A stretch of DNA of 64,000 nucleotides from an uncultured Marinobacter sp. Its GTDB lineage: Bacteria; Pseudomonadota; Gammaproteobacteria; Pseudomonadales; Oleiphilaceae. The DNA lies in the NCBI RefSeq assembly GCF_946886895.1, contig NZ_CAMPJO010000003.1, forward strand, positions 325,823 to 389,822, given 5' to 3'. Of this stretch, positions 43,040 to 52,837 are shown in pieces; position 1 is the stretch's first letter, and every line of letters starts with the position of its first letter. The notes under the pieces are model-generated. The model searched no databases, was not told where the DNA came from, and saw nothing but the letters and a program-made list of their open reading frames with translations. The position numbers were made by a program, and so were the translations under genes.

Positions 43040-44767
43040 CCCCATCACCAGGCCATTCTCATCCAGCGCAATATCCAGGGCGGCAGGGCGCCGGGGCAGG
43101 CCCGGCATGGTCATGATATCGCCGCATACCGCCACCACAAATCCAGCCCCCGCAGCCAGGCGCACTTCCCTTACCGGCAGCACATGGCCAGATGGCGCGC
43201 CCTTCACAGTCGAATCCGCCGAGAAACTGTACTGGGTCTTGGCAATGCACACCGGCAGGTGGCCAAAGCCCAGGCCTTCGTATTCCTCGAGCTGGCGCTT
43301 GGCCACCGTGGTGAATTCGACACTCCCGGCGTGATAAATACGCGTGGCAATGGTCCAGATCTTGTCCGCCAGCGGAAGGCTGTCTTCATACAGGAAGTTT
43401 ACCCCGGGTGTGCCCTCATCCAGTTGATCAAGCACTGCCTGGGCCACCTCTGTTGCACCTTCACCCCCGGTGGCCCAATGGTCCGCAGGCACCGCCCGAA
43501 CCCCCAGGTGTTCACTGATCGACTGCACCAGGGCAATTTCTTCCCCGGTGTCGTCCGGGAAGCGATTGATACAGACCACCGGTGTCAGGCCGAATTGCTG
43601 CAGGTTGCGAATATGGCGTTCCAGGTTGGCGGCCCCCTCCCGCAGCGCAGCCAGATCGGGAACACCCAGCCGGCTGCGAGGCACGCCGCCCTGCATCTTC
43701 AGGGCCCGAATGGTACAGACCAGTACGGCGGCATCGGGCCGCAAGCCGGTGTGCCGGCACTTGATATCAATGAACTTTTCCGCCCCCAGGTCGGCACCAA
43801 ATCCGGCCTCGGTCACCACCACGTCGTTCAGTGCCAGGGCGGCCCGGGTTGCGGCCACCGAATTACAGCCATGGGCGATATTGGCAAAAGGCCCGCCGTG
43901 GATGAACACCGGGTTGTGCTCCAGGCTCTGCACCAGGTTCGGTTGCAGCGCTTCTTTCAACAGCACAGTCAGTGAACCTTCGACGCCCAGATCACGCACC
44001 GTCACCGGGGTCATGTCCGCGCGCCTGCCAACAATAATATTGCCCAGCCGTTGCTTCAGGTCCGCACGCCCGTCCGCCAGGCAGAGGATTGCCATGATCT
44101 CTGAGGACACCGTGATATCAAACCCGGTTTCCCGGGGCACGCCATGGGCAGCGCCACCCAGGCCGCACACCAGATTGCGCAGGGAACGGTCGGTGATGTC
44201 CAGCACCCGGCGCCAACTGACATGGCGGGGGTCAAGCCCGGCTTCATTGCCCCAGTGAATGTGATTGTCAACCAGCGACGCCAGCAGGTTGTGGGCCGTG
44301 GTGATGGCGTGGAAATCGCCATTGAAGTGCAGGTTGATGTCCTCCATCGGGATCACCTGGGCACGGCCACCGCCGGCGGCCCCGCCCTTCATACCAAAGC
44401 ACGGGCCCAGGGACGGCTCCCGCAGGCACACCGACGAATGCACACCGAGGCGGTTGAAGCCATCGTTCAGCCCCACACTGGTGGTGGTCTTGCCCTCACC
44501 CGCCGGGGTTGGTGTGATGGCCGTTACCAGAACCAGCTTACCCCGCGGCGCGGTTTCGGAGGTATCCACATAAGCCATGTCCAGCTTGGCCTTGTAGTGT
44601 CCAAATGGCACCAGGCTTTCCGCCGGCAGGCCGAAACGTTGCTGCGCCAGGAGCAGAATGGACTGAGGCTGTACTGAACGGGCAATCTCGATGTCCGGCG
44701 TCCCCGGCGGTGGAAACTCGGCGGGCACGGGCGTTGCCGGTTTCAGGTTACTGTACTGAAGACTCAT
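43031..44767 (-). CDS. fhs: Formate-tetrahydrofolate ligase
   Basis: A 578-residue formyltetrahydrofolate synthetase that joins formate to tetrahydrofolate with ATP. The nucleotide-binding [12 protein letters not shown] is at residues 85-96, and the [18 protein letters not shown] segment is diagnostic. Running in reverse it can release formate and ATP from formyl-folate, which suits disposal of methyl groups. The ATG at 44767 lies eight bases after AGGAG and inside the 3' end of the MTHFR-like gene (20-base overlap); a longer upstream frame is only the other gene's shadow. It is third in the demethylase-MTHFR-ligase operon. Confidence 0.95.
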   Translation of the reverse strand: MSLQYSNLKPATPVPAEFPPPGTPDIEIARSVQPQSILLLAQQRFGLPAESLVPFGHYKAKLDMAYVDTSETAPRGKLVLVTAITPTPAGEGKTTTSVGLNDGFNRLGVHSSVCLREPSLGPCFGMKGGAAGGGRAQVIPMEDINLHFNGDFHAITTAHNLLASLVDNHIHWGNEAGLDPRHVSWRRVLDITDRSLRNLVCGLGGAAHGVPRETGFDITVSSEIMAILCLADGRADLKQRLGNIIVGRRADMTPVTVRDLGVEGSLTVLLKEALQPNLVQSLEHNPVFIHGGPFANIAHGCNSVAATRAALALNDVVVTEAGFGADLGAEKFIDIKCRHTGLRPDAAVLVCTIRALKMQGGVPRSRLGVPDLAALREGAANLERHIRNLQQFGLTPVVCINRFPDDTGEEIALVQSISEHLGVRAVPADHWATGGEGATEVAQAVLDQLDEGTPGVNFLYEDSLPLADKIWTIATRIYHAGSVEFTTVAKRQLEEYEGLGFGHLPVCIAKTQYSFSADSTVKGAPSGHVLPVREVRLAAGAGFVVAVCGDIMTMPGLPRRPAALDIALDENGLVMGLT

Positions 44768-45677
44768 GGAACGGTCTCCTCTGGCCCTCAACGGGCCCGC
44801 TATGCTCTTGAATCCACTGCGCCGACCGACGCAGACCACCGAAGGGAAAGAGGTGAATGCCCCGCAACAGGGTGTCCGGGTTGTCCAGACAATACTGAAC
44901 AAGGGCACGCACCATGCCATCCGGCGTCCATGCCCGCAGCAGCCTGGCACTGCCGGGCCGGCGCAACATCAGACGGGCGGATGCACCAACTCCGCACTGG
45001 GCGGCGTAGGCAATGAGAGTTTTCACCTTTGTCGGGCCGGCCAGGCCAATGTGCACAGGCACTTCTTCCAGAACGTTGCCGAGGCTTTGCAACCAGTTGA
45101 CGACCACGTCGGCGTCGAAGGTAAACTGAGTCACTACCCACAGGCGCGTGGCGGTGGTACGGGCGTATTCGCGCTTGATGCCGAGGGCCTGTATCAATGT
45201 GGCCCTATCCGCCATGGGGTGCCCGTCCGGGTGGGCAGCGACACCAATGCCATGGAACCGGAACTCGGCCAGCAGGCCGGATTCCAGAACCGCCAACGTG
45301 TCCGGGAACGGACCGGCGACCGAGTCGCTGTCGCCGGCAATCAGCAGTAGCCGGTCGACCTGGTTCTCATTCAGTTGCGCCAGCCAGTCCCGCAGTTGCC
45401 CCCGGCTCTGGGCCATGCGGGCCGGTATGTGGGGAATCGGCTGCAGGCCTGATTCCAACAGGCGCTGGCAGGCGTCCAGGGTGTCGCTGAACTGCCCTTT
45501 TGGCAGGAAGGGCACATACACACAGGTGCCCTCCGGCAAAAGCCCGGGCAAAGAGTCCGCGGTCAGTATCTGGCGGGGTGTCGCCTCAATAGAGGCGAAA
45601 CGCACCAAGGCCTGGAACCGTGCCGTCGTCGCCGCGTCGTGGGGATTGAATGCCTGCTTGTCGTTCACCAGCTTCAT
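44748..45677 (-). CDS. Methylenetetrahydrofolate reductase family protein
   Basis: A 309-residue TIM-barrel protein of the MTHFR/MetF family. The visible family features are the PIPHIPARM strand, the [15 protein letters not shown] loop, VAAHPDGHP and [14 protein letters not shown]. It is more divergent than housekeeping MetF. Genes of this kind accompany THF-dependent O- and S-demethylases, where the enzyme oxidises methyl-THF to methylene-THF. It follows the demethylase by 76 bases and overlaps the ligase by 20. Direction of the reaction is inferred from context. Confidence 0.88.
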   Translation of the reverse strand: MKLVNDKQAFNPHDAATTARFQALVRFASIEATPRQILTADSLPGLLPEGTCVYVPFLPKGQFSDTLDACQRLLESGLQPIPHIPARMAQSRGQLRDWLAQLNENQVDRLLLIAGDSDSVAGPFPDTLAVLESGLLAEFRFHGIGVAAHPDGHPMADRATLIQALGIKREYARTTATRLWVVTQFTFDADVVVNWLQSLGNVLEEVPVHIGLAGPTKVKTLIAYAAQCGVGASARLMLRRPGSARLLRAWTPDGMVRALVQYCLDNPDTLLRGIHLFPFGGLRRSAQWIQEHSGPVEGQRRPFHESSVQ

Positions 45678-45753
45678 AAACCCGGTACCCCATGGCTACC
45701 CGTGTGCGTCAGGCCGGGGAGGCGGCGATCATCGCCCTCCCCGGCCGGTTCGG

Positions 45754-47115
45754 CTAATCGGCGAAGTCGATGCCTTTCGCCCGGGCCCGCTCACGGGCAT
45801 TGGGGTTTACCGACGGCCGGAAGGGCACCTCCACTACCTCGGCCTCCGCATCAGTGGCGCCATCCGCCGCAGCGTATTCCACCGGCAGGTGCACCGTCAG
45901 TTTTGTGCCAATCGCGCGCAGATCGAAGGGGACATAGGCCAGTGCGATGTTGGTTTCCAGCTCCGGCGAATACCAGGGCGAGGTAACGTAGCCTTCGGGC
46001 TCGCCGCCGTCGGGACCACTGACCAGCCAGAAATCGTTGGCGTAGTCGGTTACCTTGCCGCCACCAAAGCGGATGCCCACCATGATGTGGCTGAACGGCG
46101 GACGCCCGGCATCCAGTTGCTCGCGTACCTTCTCCAGCTTTTGCTTGCCGATATAATCCGCATCCTTGTTGCGCGGCACCTGATACGCCAGGTTGCACTG
46201 GAACGGCAGGGTTTCCTGGTCCACATCCTGGCCCCAGGACAGAATGCCCGCAGCGATTCGCCGATGGTGCGCCGGCGCAATCACCCGCAGGTTATGGGGC
46301 TCTCCAGCGGCGAGCACGGTATACCAGAGGTCCTCCGCGTATTTGGTGGCTTCCCTGAGATAGATCTCGTAGCCTTTCTCACCGGTAAAGCCGGTCTGGG
46401 AGACGATCACGTCGTGCCCCGCCACCTGCCCTTCCATCAGGCCATAATAGGGAATGTCCCTCACCCGCTCGCCGAACAGATCAATCATCAGCGCTTCGGA
46501 TTTCGGCCCCTGAATCTGGACCGGAGCCACGTCAATTTCCGCGATACTGACGTTGAACGCCATACCCACATTCACCCCCCGCAGCCAGAACTCCAGATCG
46601 CTGTCAGAGAGGGAGAACCAGAACTCATCTTCTGCCACCCGCAACAGGACCGGGTCGTTCAGAATGCCGCCATCCTCGTTGCACAGGATGACGTACTTGC
46701 CCCGCATGGGTTTGATCTTTGTGGCGTCACGGGTGATCACATAGTTCACGAAGCGTTCCGCGTCCGGGCCCTTGACCTGAATCTGACGCTCGACGGCCAC
46801 GTTCCACATGGTGACGTCATTTATCAGGGACTCATATTCCACCATGGCGCCGCCATCTTCCGGGCGGACGTACCCCCGGGGGTGATACATGCGGTTGTAA
46901 ACGGTAGCCCGCCAGCAGCCGGCCTCGTAAGCCAGGTGCCAATAGGGCGACTTGCGGACCCGGGTGGAAATCAGCATTTCCACCGGCGTGGGGCCGGACT
47001 GGCGCAGATTGATGGGAACCCGGCGGTCTGACTGGTCAACGCTGCCAGGCTGACGGGCTGCGCCCGCCCGTTGTTGCGGATAATCCAGAAGTGCTCGTTC
47101 CAAGTTAACGGCCAT
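45754..47115 (-). CDS. THF-dependent demethylase of the GcvT family (DmdA/LigM-like)
   Basis: A 453-residue stand-alone GcvT-fold methyltransferase, longer than glycine-cleavage T protein and DmdA (about 370) and closer to LigM/DesA O-demethylases (about 460-470). The VERQIQVKGPDAERFV segment at 108-123, the NDPVLLRV and DSDLEFWLRG strands and the FTGEKGYEIYL segment resemble DmdA and LigM. It would move a methyl group from an O-, S- or N-methyl substrate to tetrahydrofolate. It has a strong AGGGGGAG ribosome site and is first in an operon with MTHFR-like and formate-THF ligase genes, i.e. a complete route methyl-THF to formate. DMSP, methoxy-aromatic or betaine-type substrates are all possible. 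Confidence 0.88.
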   Translation of the reverse strand: MAVNLERALLDYPQQRAGAARQPGSVDQSDRRVPINLRQSGPTPVEMLISTRVRKSPYWHLAYEAGCWRATVYNRMYHPRGYVRPEDGGAMVEYESLINDVTMWNVAVERQIQVKGPDAERFVNYVITRDATKIKPMRGKYVILCNEDGGILNDPVLLRVAEDEFWFSLSDSDLEFWLRGVNVGMAFNVSIAEIDVAPVQIQGPKSEALMIDLFGERVRDIPYYGLMEGQVAGHDVIVSQTGFTGEKGYEIYLREATKYAEDLWYTVLAAGEPHNLRVIAPAHHRRIAAGILSWGQDVDQETLPFQCNLAYQVPRNKDADYIGKQKLEKVREQLDAGRPPFSHIMVGIRFGGGKVTDYANDFWLVSGPDGGEPEGYVTSPWYSPELETNIALAYVPFDLRAIGTKLTVHLPVEYAAADGATDAEAEVVEVPFRPSVNPNARERARAKGIDFAD

Positions 47116-47211
47116 TGCTATCTCCCCCTTACCGGGTTGTTGATAGCTTTAATGTGGCCGTGTTTGGCCTCGTCCGGTGGAACCAATACGACACGGAAAC
47201 GACCAAAAACG

Positions 47212-48504
47212 TCAACCGGTTTTCCGAGCCTCGGTGGCGGGGACTTTCAGCATCAGCAGAAAACCGATCAGCAGGAACACAAGAATGGTGCTCATGCCCC
47301 AGCGCTGGCTGTCGGTGACGGCGGTCACCCACCCCACCAGCAAGGGGCCGGCGAAGGCGGTGGCCTTACCGGAAAAAGCGAACAGGCCGAACATCTGGGT
47401 CTGAAGGTGGGGCGGGGCCACCCGGGCCAGGTGTGACCGGCTGGCCGACTGCAACGGCCCCACGAAAATACCCAGAATCATGCCCCACACCCAGAACGCC
47501 GTGGCGCCATCCACCACCAGGATGGCGAACGCACTGACGCTCAGCCCCACCAGCGCCATCAGGATGGTGTTGCGCCCTCCCAGAGCGTCGTCAACCCAGG
47601 CAAACCCCAGGGCTCCCAGGCCCGCCGTCACATTCAGGGCGATCGCGAATTGCAGAACCTCCGTCGAGCTCATATTGAAGGTACCCGCCGCGTACACACC
47701 CCCGAACGTGAAAATGGTGGCCAGGCCATCGGTGTACAGCATGCGGGCGATAAGAAAACGCACAATGTCCCGGTACTGGCGAACGTGGGCGATGGATTCC
47801 CGGAGTTGCGCGAACCCGGCGCGGGTAGCCGCTGCCAGGCCCAGGCCGGTGGCAGGCCGGTCCGGGACGAAGACAAAGGCGGGCAGGGCGAACACCAGAT
47901 ACCAGACCGCCACAACAACGAAGGTCGCGCGAACGTGTTCGGCCTGGTCCCGGTCCAGATTGAAGAGCGTGGCGTCGGCCTCGATGAAACCGTACAGCGC
48001 AACCACCAGGCTTGTGACACCGCCGACATAGCCCAGACTCCAGGCCCATCCCGACCAGCGGCCGGTACGCGCCGGGCTGGCCAGATCCGGCAGCATGGCA
48101 TTGTAGAAAATGAACGCGAACTCGGCGCCCAGGGTGCCCAGGCCCACCCACAACGCGGCGCTCCAGAACTGGTCCTGGTCCGGCGTAATGGTCCACAACA
48201 TGGCGGATGACAGCACACACAGCAGGGTAAAGCTGATTAACCAGGGCTTGCGGCGCCCGGACTGGTCTGCAATCGCGCCCAGTATCGGCGCCAGGATCGC
48301 GATAAAGACCCCGGAAATGCCGACAATATTGCCCCAGGCCCGGGTGCCCGCCACTTCATCCTGAATCACTGATACGCTGAAGTACTGGGCAAAAACAAAC
48401 GTGAGAATGATGGTGAAAAAGGCACTGTTGGCCCAGTCATACAACGCCCAGGACCAGAGCGCGCGCTTGTTTTCCCCCGTGCCGGGGGCCTGGTTATGGG
48501 GCAT
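47212..48504 (-). CDS. UMF1 family MFS transporter
   Basis: A 430-residue major-facilitator transporter of the UMF1 (Atg22-like) group with 12 hydrophobic segments. The N-terminal WSWALYDWANSAFFTII motif is diagnostic; the GPLQSASRSHLARVAP loop is also typical. Substrates of UMF1 carriers are unknown in bacteria. The ATG at 48504 lies within the last 11 bases of the upstream small membrane protein gene, so it is probably translated by coupling; there is no strong ribosome site of its own. It lies 96 bases upstream of the demethylase operon on the same strand, and could belong to it or to the YqjD-like genes. Confidence 0.9.
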   Translation of the reverse strand: MPHNQAPGTGENKRALWSWALYDWANSAFFTIILTFVFAQYFSVSVIQDEVAGTRAWGNIVGISGVFIAILAPILGAIADQSGRRKPWLISFTLLCVLSSAMLWTITPDQDQFWSAALWVGLGTLGAEFAFIFYNAMLPDLASPARTGRWSGWAWSLGYVGGVTSLVVALYGFIEADATLFNLDRDQAEHVRATFVVVAVWYLVFALPAFVFVPDRPATGLGLAAATRAGFAQLRESIAHVRQYRDIVRFLIARMLYTDGLATIFTFGGVYAAGTFNMSSTEVLQFAIALNVTAGLGALGFAWVDDALGGRNTILMALVGLSVSAFAILVVDGATAFWVWGMILGIFVGPLQSASRSHLARVAPPHLQTQMFGLFAFSGKATAFAGPLLVGWVTAVTDSQRWGMSTILVFLLIGFLLMLKVPATEARKTG

Positions 48505-49000
48505 AGGTGGCTGGTGCCTCGGTGTCGGCTGCCGCGGATTCCGCCTTGTCTGTATCACGACCCTGGTCCGCCTCGGCCTCTTTCATCAACACCATGCCAC
48601 CCTGCAACAACAGCGACTTCAGGCGCGGATCCCCCTGCTCCACGATACCGAGAGCAAATGCCGCAAACACCGCTTCCAGAGGATTCTTGCGAACCATGTC
48701 TCTGATGGCGTCAACCGGCGAAGGTGCTGAACGGCCTTTCTCGTCCGGGGCTGGCTTGCCCGACGCCGGGCGGGTCATCCGATAGAAAAACAGGGCCAGC
48801 AGTAAAAGGCAGGACAGGCCCGTCACCGCCATGGCACCGGCATCGCCCAGCACAGGGGACAGCGCCAGCGTGGCGGCATTGACGAGCAGGTAAAAGCCGG
48901 TGATTAACAGGGCGGCCAGCAGCAAGACGGCCAGCATAACCCCCAGAAAGGCCGCGACGGTTTTGCGCAGGACGCCCTGAAGCCAGGCTGAATCGGGCAT
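48494..49000 (-). CDS. Membrane protein downstream of YqjD-like gene
   Basis: A 168-residue protein with two N-terminal membrane segments (about 12-40 and 50-72), a conserved-looking helix (AIRDMVRKNPLEAVFAAFALGIV) and an acidic, low-complexity C-terminus. I do not recognise a named family; the layout recalls membrane proteins found beside ElaB/YqjD genes. The gene follows the YqjD-like gene by two bases and overlaps the UMF1 gene by 11. Confidence 0.72.
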   Translation of the reverse strand: MPDSAWLQGVLRKTVAAFLGVMLAVLLLAALLITGFYLLVNAATLALSPVLGDAGAMAVTGLSCLLLLALFFYRMTRPASGKPAPDEKGRSAPSPVDAIRDMVRKNPLEAVFAAFALGIVEQGDPRLKSLLLQGGMVLMKEAEADQGRDTDKAESAAADTEAPATYAP

Positions 49001-49002
49001 AG

Positions 49003-49326
49003 TCAGCGGTCCAGGAACCGACCAACCAGCACACCGGCAAGGAACATCAGCACGATACTGAGGAACGGTCGCTCCTCAATCCGGTGCTCAACGTTCTCAA
49101 CCGCCTTGCCACTGGCATCGCGGGCACGGCTGATGGCCTCATCCCCGCGCTGTCTCACCTGGTCAAATGCCTCGCGGCTTTCCCGGCGGATTTCATCACG
49201 GAGATGGCTGATATTGCTCTTTTGCCCGTCCGCAACGCTTTTTGTGAGTTTGGTGAGGTCTTCCTGAAGCTTGCGCAGGTCTTCCCTGAGCTGTTCATAA
49301 TCACTCTGGTCGGATTTCGCTTCCAT
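49003..49326 (-). CDS. DUF883 (ElaB/YqjD-like) protein
   Basis: A 107-residue DUF883 protein with a long amphipathic, charged coiled-coil (residues 1-85) and one C-terminal membrane helix with a glycine motif (SIVLMFLAGVLVGRFL). E. coli YqjD and ElaB are tail-anchored proteins that bind ribosomes in stationary phase. The start follows AGGAGGCAAGA, a strong ribosome site. It opens a three-gene run with a membrane protein and the UMF1 transporter. The 289-base gap before the divergent cfa gene must hold both promoters; I see no clear sigma-70 box worth naming. Confidence 0.88.
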   Translation of the reverse strand: MEAKSDQSDYEQLREDLRKLQEDLTKLTKSVADGQKSNISHLRDEIRRESREAFDQVRQRGDEAISRARDASGKAVENVEHRIEERPFLSIVLMFLAGVLVGRFLDR

Positions 49327-49615
49327 TTCTTGCCTCCTTATCAGTATTCATTACTGTTATTTCGGCTTGATGTGACCTTGCCCTGGCAACGGGCGGCCAG
49401 AGTCACCGTAACTGTAGCACAGGGTGTGGAGCGTGATATTAAGGCCTCTTCATATTCGCCTACAGGTGGCACCAACCAGGTCCGGGTGTTCAATCATATG
49501 GGCAATAAGCGCGATGAAACATGTAGATAGCGAACTGGCATTAGACTGAAGCCCGCTATCAGGCTATAAAAGAAGCATCTCCAATATTCCGCGAACCATA
49601 CGGAAGGAAGCATTC

Positions 49616-50818
49616 GTGAATCAGAGCAGCCTTTCCGACAATGCCCCCGCCCACGTCTCGCCGCATTCGCGGCTGCATCGCGCAGTCACCGAGTTGCTGG
49701 CGTACGCCGATATCGAAATCGGGGGACACCGCCCCTGGGACATCCGCCTCAATGCGCCCGGCGTCATTGAACGGGCCGTTGCCAAAGGTAACCTGGGCCT
49801 GGGGGAAGCCTATATGGACGGAGACTGGGAAGCAGACCGGCTGGATGAATTTTTTGCCCACCTGCTGGGCGCCCGACTCGAGAACGACTTCAAACCCCGC
49901 AAACAACTGCTGTATTTTCTTACTGCCAGCCTGTTCAACCTTCAACAGGGAAAGCGGGCCTGGCAGGTTGCCAGAACCCACTACGATCTGGGCAACGATT
50001 TTTATGAGGCCATGCTCGACCCACGCATGGTGTACAGCTGCGGTTACTGGAAAAACGCCACAACCCTGGCCGAGGCCCAGGAAGCCAAGCTCGACCTGGT
50101 TTGCCGGAAACTCGGCCTGAAACCGGGCATGCGTGTGCTGGACATCGGCTGTGGCTGGGGCAGTTTTATGGGCTACGCGGCGGAGCACTACGGCGTTGAA
50201 TGTGTGGGCGTTACCGTATCCGAGGAGCAGACCAACTGGGCCCGGGCCCGCTACGCCCACCTGCCACTGGAATTCCGGCTGCAGGACTATCACGACATTG
50301 ATGAGCGGTTCGACCGCATCGCCAGTATCGGCATGTTTGAACACGTCGGACGCAAAAACCATCGCGGGTTCATGGAAGTAGCAGCCCGATGCCTGAAGGA
50401 TGACGGCCTGCTTCTGCTGCATTGTATCGGTAAGAATGAAACCCGTACGGTCCCCGACCCCTGGATCGACAAACACATTTTCCCTAACGGCGATCTGCCG
50501 TCCATCCGGCAAATTGCAGACGCGGCTGAAGGGTTGTTCATCACCGAAGACCTGGAAAATTTCGGCGCCGATTACGACCACACCCTGATGGCCTGGCAGG
50601 CCAACTTTGATGCCGCCTGGCCACGCTTCCGGGAGCGCCTGGGCGAGCGCTTCTACCGCATGTGGCGATACTATCTGTTATCCTGCGCCGGAGCCTTCCG
50701 CGCCCGGGATCTGCAGTTATGGCAATGGGTCCTGTCAAAACACGGTGTGCCCGGAGGCTTTCATTATTCTCGGCCAACGGCGGCACAACCCCCTTCACGA
50801 GGCAGTCATGACCAATAA
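49616..50818 (+). CDS. cfa: Cyclopropane-fatty-acyl-phospholipid synthase
   Basis: A 400-residue SAM-dependent enzyme that converts unsaturated acyl chains of membrane phospholipids into cyclopropane acids. The SAM site VLDIGCGWGSF is at residues 174-184, the HYDLGNDFYEAMLDP segment is at 122-136, and the catalytic-region motif FEHVGRKNHRGFM follows. The start is a GTG after GGAAGGAAG. The length is normal. It overlaps the following thioesterase gene by 11 bases. In many bacteria cfa is switched on in stationary phase, consistent with the YqjD-like gene next door, though no RpoS box was identified. Confidence 0.95.
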   Translation: MNQSSLSDNAPAHVSPHSRLHRAVTELLAYADIEIGGHRPWDIRLNAPGVIERAVAKGNLGLGEAYMDGDWEADRLDEFFAHLLGARLENDFKPRKQLLYFLTASLFNLQQGKRAWQVARTHYDLGNDFYEAMLDPRMVYSCGYWKNATTLAEAQEAKLDLVCRKLGLKPGMRVLDIGCGWGSFMGYAAEHYGVECVGVTVSEEQTNWARARYAHLPLEFRLQDYHDIDERFDRIASIGMFEHVGRKNHRGFMEVAARCLKDDGLLLLHCIGKNETRTVPDPWIDKHIFPNGDLPSIRQIADAAEGLFITEDLENFGADYDHTLMAWQANFDAAWPRFRERLGERFYRMWRYYLLSCAGAFRARDLQLWQWVLSKHGVPGGFHYSRPTAAQPPSRGSHDQ

Positions 50819-51626
50819 CGAATCACCCTCTCACCCCTTTGATCAGGCGGTCGCTCTGCAACAGCTCAACCAGGGGCGCTGGCAGGGTGCCACCAGTAAG
50901 GCCTACGCCAACATGGTGGGGCCCTTTGGTGGCACTACCGGCGCCACCCTGCTCCAGGCCGTGCTGTCCCATGAGGAGCTCCTGGGCGAGCCGGTTTCCA
51001 TAACGGCCAACTTTGCCGCACCGGTGGCGGACGGCCACTTCGAAGTGATTGCCCGCCCCCTGCGAACCAACCGCAACAGCCAGCACTGGTGGGCGGAAAT
51101 GGTTCAGGAGGACCAGGTTGTGGCCTTTGCCACGGTTGTCACCGCCCGCCGGCGCGATACCTGGGGGTCAACGGAGGCTGAGTTTCCGGAGGTGCCGCTG
51201 GCTTCCGACCTGCCGCGCTCCTCCAGGGAGGGGAGGCCGCCCTGGACCCGGAATTACGACATGCGATTTGTGGATGGCGAACTGCTGGGCCAGCCAGACA
51301 GGGACGCCCCTTCCCGGAGCCGGGCATGGATGCGGGACGAGCCGCCCCGCCCACTGGATTTCGTGTCACTGTCGGCGCTGTGCGATGCGTTCTTTCCCCG
51401 TATCTACATCCGCCGGCCAAAGCTGGTACCGATCGGCACGGTCTCCCTGACCACTTACTTCCATGCCGATGGAGCGCAACTGGCGTCGGCAGGCAATGAT
51501 CATGTGCTGGGTGTGGCCCAGGCAAACCACTTTGGCAAGGGTTTCTTTGATCAGAGTGCGGAAGTCTGGAGTCGTGGCGGAGAGCTTCTTGCCACGACGC
51601 ACCAGGTGGTTTATTTCAAGGAGTGA
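50808..51626 (+). CDS. Acyl-CoA thioesterase family protein (TesB-like double hotdog)
   Basis: A 272-residue protein with two hotdog halves. The PFGGTTGATLLQAVLSHEELLGEPVS segment marks the first, FVSLSALCDAFFPRIY and GTVSLTTYFHAD the second, with the D and S/T residues expected for TesB-like enzymes. It should hydrolyse acyl-CoA to free acid in the cytoplasm. The ATG at 50808 is within the end of cfa and preceded by ACGAGGCAG. Co-expression with cyclopropane synthase points to lipid adjustment or turnover of modified acyl chains. Confidence 0.88.
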   Translation: MTNNESPSHPFDQAVALQQLNQGRWQGATSKAYANMVGPFGGTTGATLLQAVLSHEELLGEPVSITANFAAPVADGHFEVIARPLRTNRNSQHWWAEMVQEDQVVAFATVVTARRRDTWGSTEAEFPEVPLASDLPRSSREGRPPWTRNYDMRFVDGELLGQPDRDAPSRSRAWMRDEPPRPLDFVSLSALCDAFFPRIYIRRPKLVPIGTVSLTTYFHADGAQLASAGNDHVLGVAQANHFGKGFFDQSAEVWSRGGELLATTHQVVYFKE

Positions 51627-51643
51627 CCCGACACCTCACCACC

Positions 51644-51672
51644 GACACTACAGGTTCATGATCCGTAGTGTC
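51644..51672. terminator. Hairpin between convergent thioesterase and DUF4112 genes
   Basis: Arms GACACTAC and GTAGTGTC form an 8-bp stem (extendable by two GC pairs around a bulged A). It lies in the 69-base gap between two convergent genes. There is no strong T-tract on either side, so it is a tentative bidirectional terminator. Confidence 0.5.
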
Positions 51673-51695
51673 AGCGTGGCTGAAATGTGACCTGC

Positions 51696-52151
51696 TCAGA
51701 ACATGAGTACAACCCCACCGGTAATCACGGCAAACAAAACGGACAACCCGATCAGGGTTTTCCATGGAAAGGGTGGCGGGGGCGGCTCAACCGCGAGCTG
51801 CGCCTCCAGATGGTTCTTCAGCAACCGGGTATTGCGGGTATTGGCCTTATAGATGGCATCAAAGGCATCCCCCACCACCGGCAGCAGGCCGCCCACGAAG
51901 TCGATGCCCATATTACGCAACATACGCAGCTTTACTTCCTTGCTGGCGCCGGCCCTTTGCGCCTCAACCAGCACATAGCCGGACAACACCAGGCCGGCCA
52001 TGTCTCCCACCACCGGTAACAGGCCGATAATGGCCTCCGCGCCAATCTGGAATCGGGTGAAAGGAATGCCGATGCTGCTGTCGGTAAAGCGGCTGAACCT
52101 GTCCAGCCGTTTAAGTATCGCCCGCTGCCGGGCTTCGGTGGGTGCGGCCAT
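51696..52151 (-). CDS. DUF4112 membrane-associated protein
   Basis: A 151-residue DUF4112 protein. Two similar segments, AIIGLLPVVGDMAGL and FVGGLLPVVGDAFDAIYKAN, are the family signature and look like re-entrant hydrophobic hairpins. A proline run (PPPPPFP) precedes a C-terminal membrane helix. The ATG at 52151 follows GGAG at six bases. No function has been assigned to the family. It is divergent from the toxin-antitoxin promoter region. Confidence 0.88.
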   Translation of the reverse strand: MAAPTEARQRAILKRLDRFSRFTDSSIGIPFTRFQIGAEAIIGLLPVVGDMAGLVLSGYVLVEAQRAGASKEVKLRMLRNMGIDFVGGLLPVVGDAFDAIYKANTRNTRLLKNHLEAQLAVEPPPPPFPWKTLIGLSVLFAVITGGVVLMF

Positions 52152-52241
52152 TGGCATCTCCAAAAACAGTTAGCTGCATTCTAACGGCGCCCCGGACTCT
52201 CCGTGAAGAGACCGATTAGTCACCCTTCTTTAATTGAGCTT

Positions 52242-52283
52242 ATTTGCTCGAATTTCACAAATTTGCGCATATTTGCTTATACT
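52242..52283 (+). promoter_or_regulatory. Promoter and ATTTGC repeats of the Xre-RES operon
   Basis: Three copies of ATTTGC (52242, 52261 and 52271) are spaced 19 and 10 bases apart. A sigma-70-like promoter, TTCACA (52254-52259), 18 bases, TATACT (52278-52283), overlaps them. The antitoxin of a toxin-antitoxin pair usually represses its own promoter, so these repeats are the likely operator. The area is distinctly AT-rich compared with the neighbourhood. Confidence 0.5.
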
Positions 52284-52361
52284 CGGCGCGATGTCTACAA
52301 TTCCATAATACAAAGGTCAGAACAGATCGAAAGAACCATTCGCTAACGGAGGCAGGCAGCC

Positions 52362-52808
52362 ATGATTGGTTTGACAGCACACCAACCGGTCGACACCGCT
52401 CCCCCCACCAGATCCGGCCCGGCGCTTACGGCCAAACACAGCACAGCCGGCCTTCGCTGGTTGTTCGAACGCCGTGAGCGCTGGGGGCTGACCATGGATG
52501 AACTGGGGACGCTCCTGGGCGGTATCCGCCGACGCACATTAACCGAATGGCAGAAGCGAGTGAATAGCGGCGGCGACGTTGAAGTCACCCGCGACACCAT
52601 GGAAAGAATCAGCTTACTCCTGGGCATTCATAAGGCCCTTGCGCTGATTACACCATCAGGGCATGAAAACCTGGCCTTTGAATGGTTCCAGGCGCCGATT
52701 GACCTGATGGGACTGCAGGGGCAGTCCATCCGGGACTACTTGCTTGAACAGGGCTCCATGGACGCCCTTTACTATGTTCGTCGCAACCTGGATGCCATGC
52801 GAGGCTGA
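52362..52808 (+). CDS. Xre/MbcA/ParS-type antitoxin
   Basis: A 148-residue antitoxin with an N-terminal DNA-binding helical domain (ERWGLTMDELGTLLGGIRRRTLTEW) and a C-terminal MbcA/ParS toxin-binding domain (ERISLLLGIHKALALITPSG, ending with QSIRDYLLEQGSMDALYYVRRNLDAMRG as the toxin-binding tail). It precedes the RES-domain toxin by 29 bases, the standard order antitoxin then toxin. The ATG is nine bases after GGAGG. It should neutralise the toxin and repress the operon. Confidence 0.92.
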   Translation: MIGLTAHQPVDTAPPTRSGPALTAKHSTAGLRWLFERRERWGLTMDELGTLLGGIRRRTLTEWQKRVNSGGDVEVTRDTMERISLLLGIHKALALITPSGHENLAFEWFQAPIDLMGLQGQSIRDYLLEQGSMDALYYVRRNLDAMRG

Positions 52809-52837
52809 GGCCGGAACAGAACAAGGAGTAGCGCCCG

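Noticed and set aside
45148..47031. Plus-strand frame of 627 residues
   Set aside because: Runs antisense through the MTHFR-like and GcvT-family genes; an artefact of high GC third positions.
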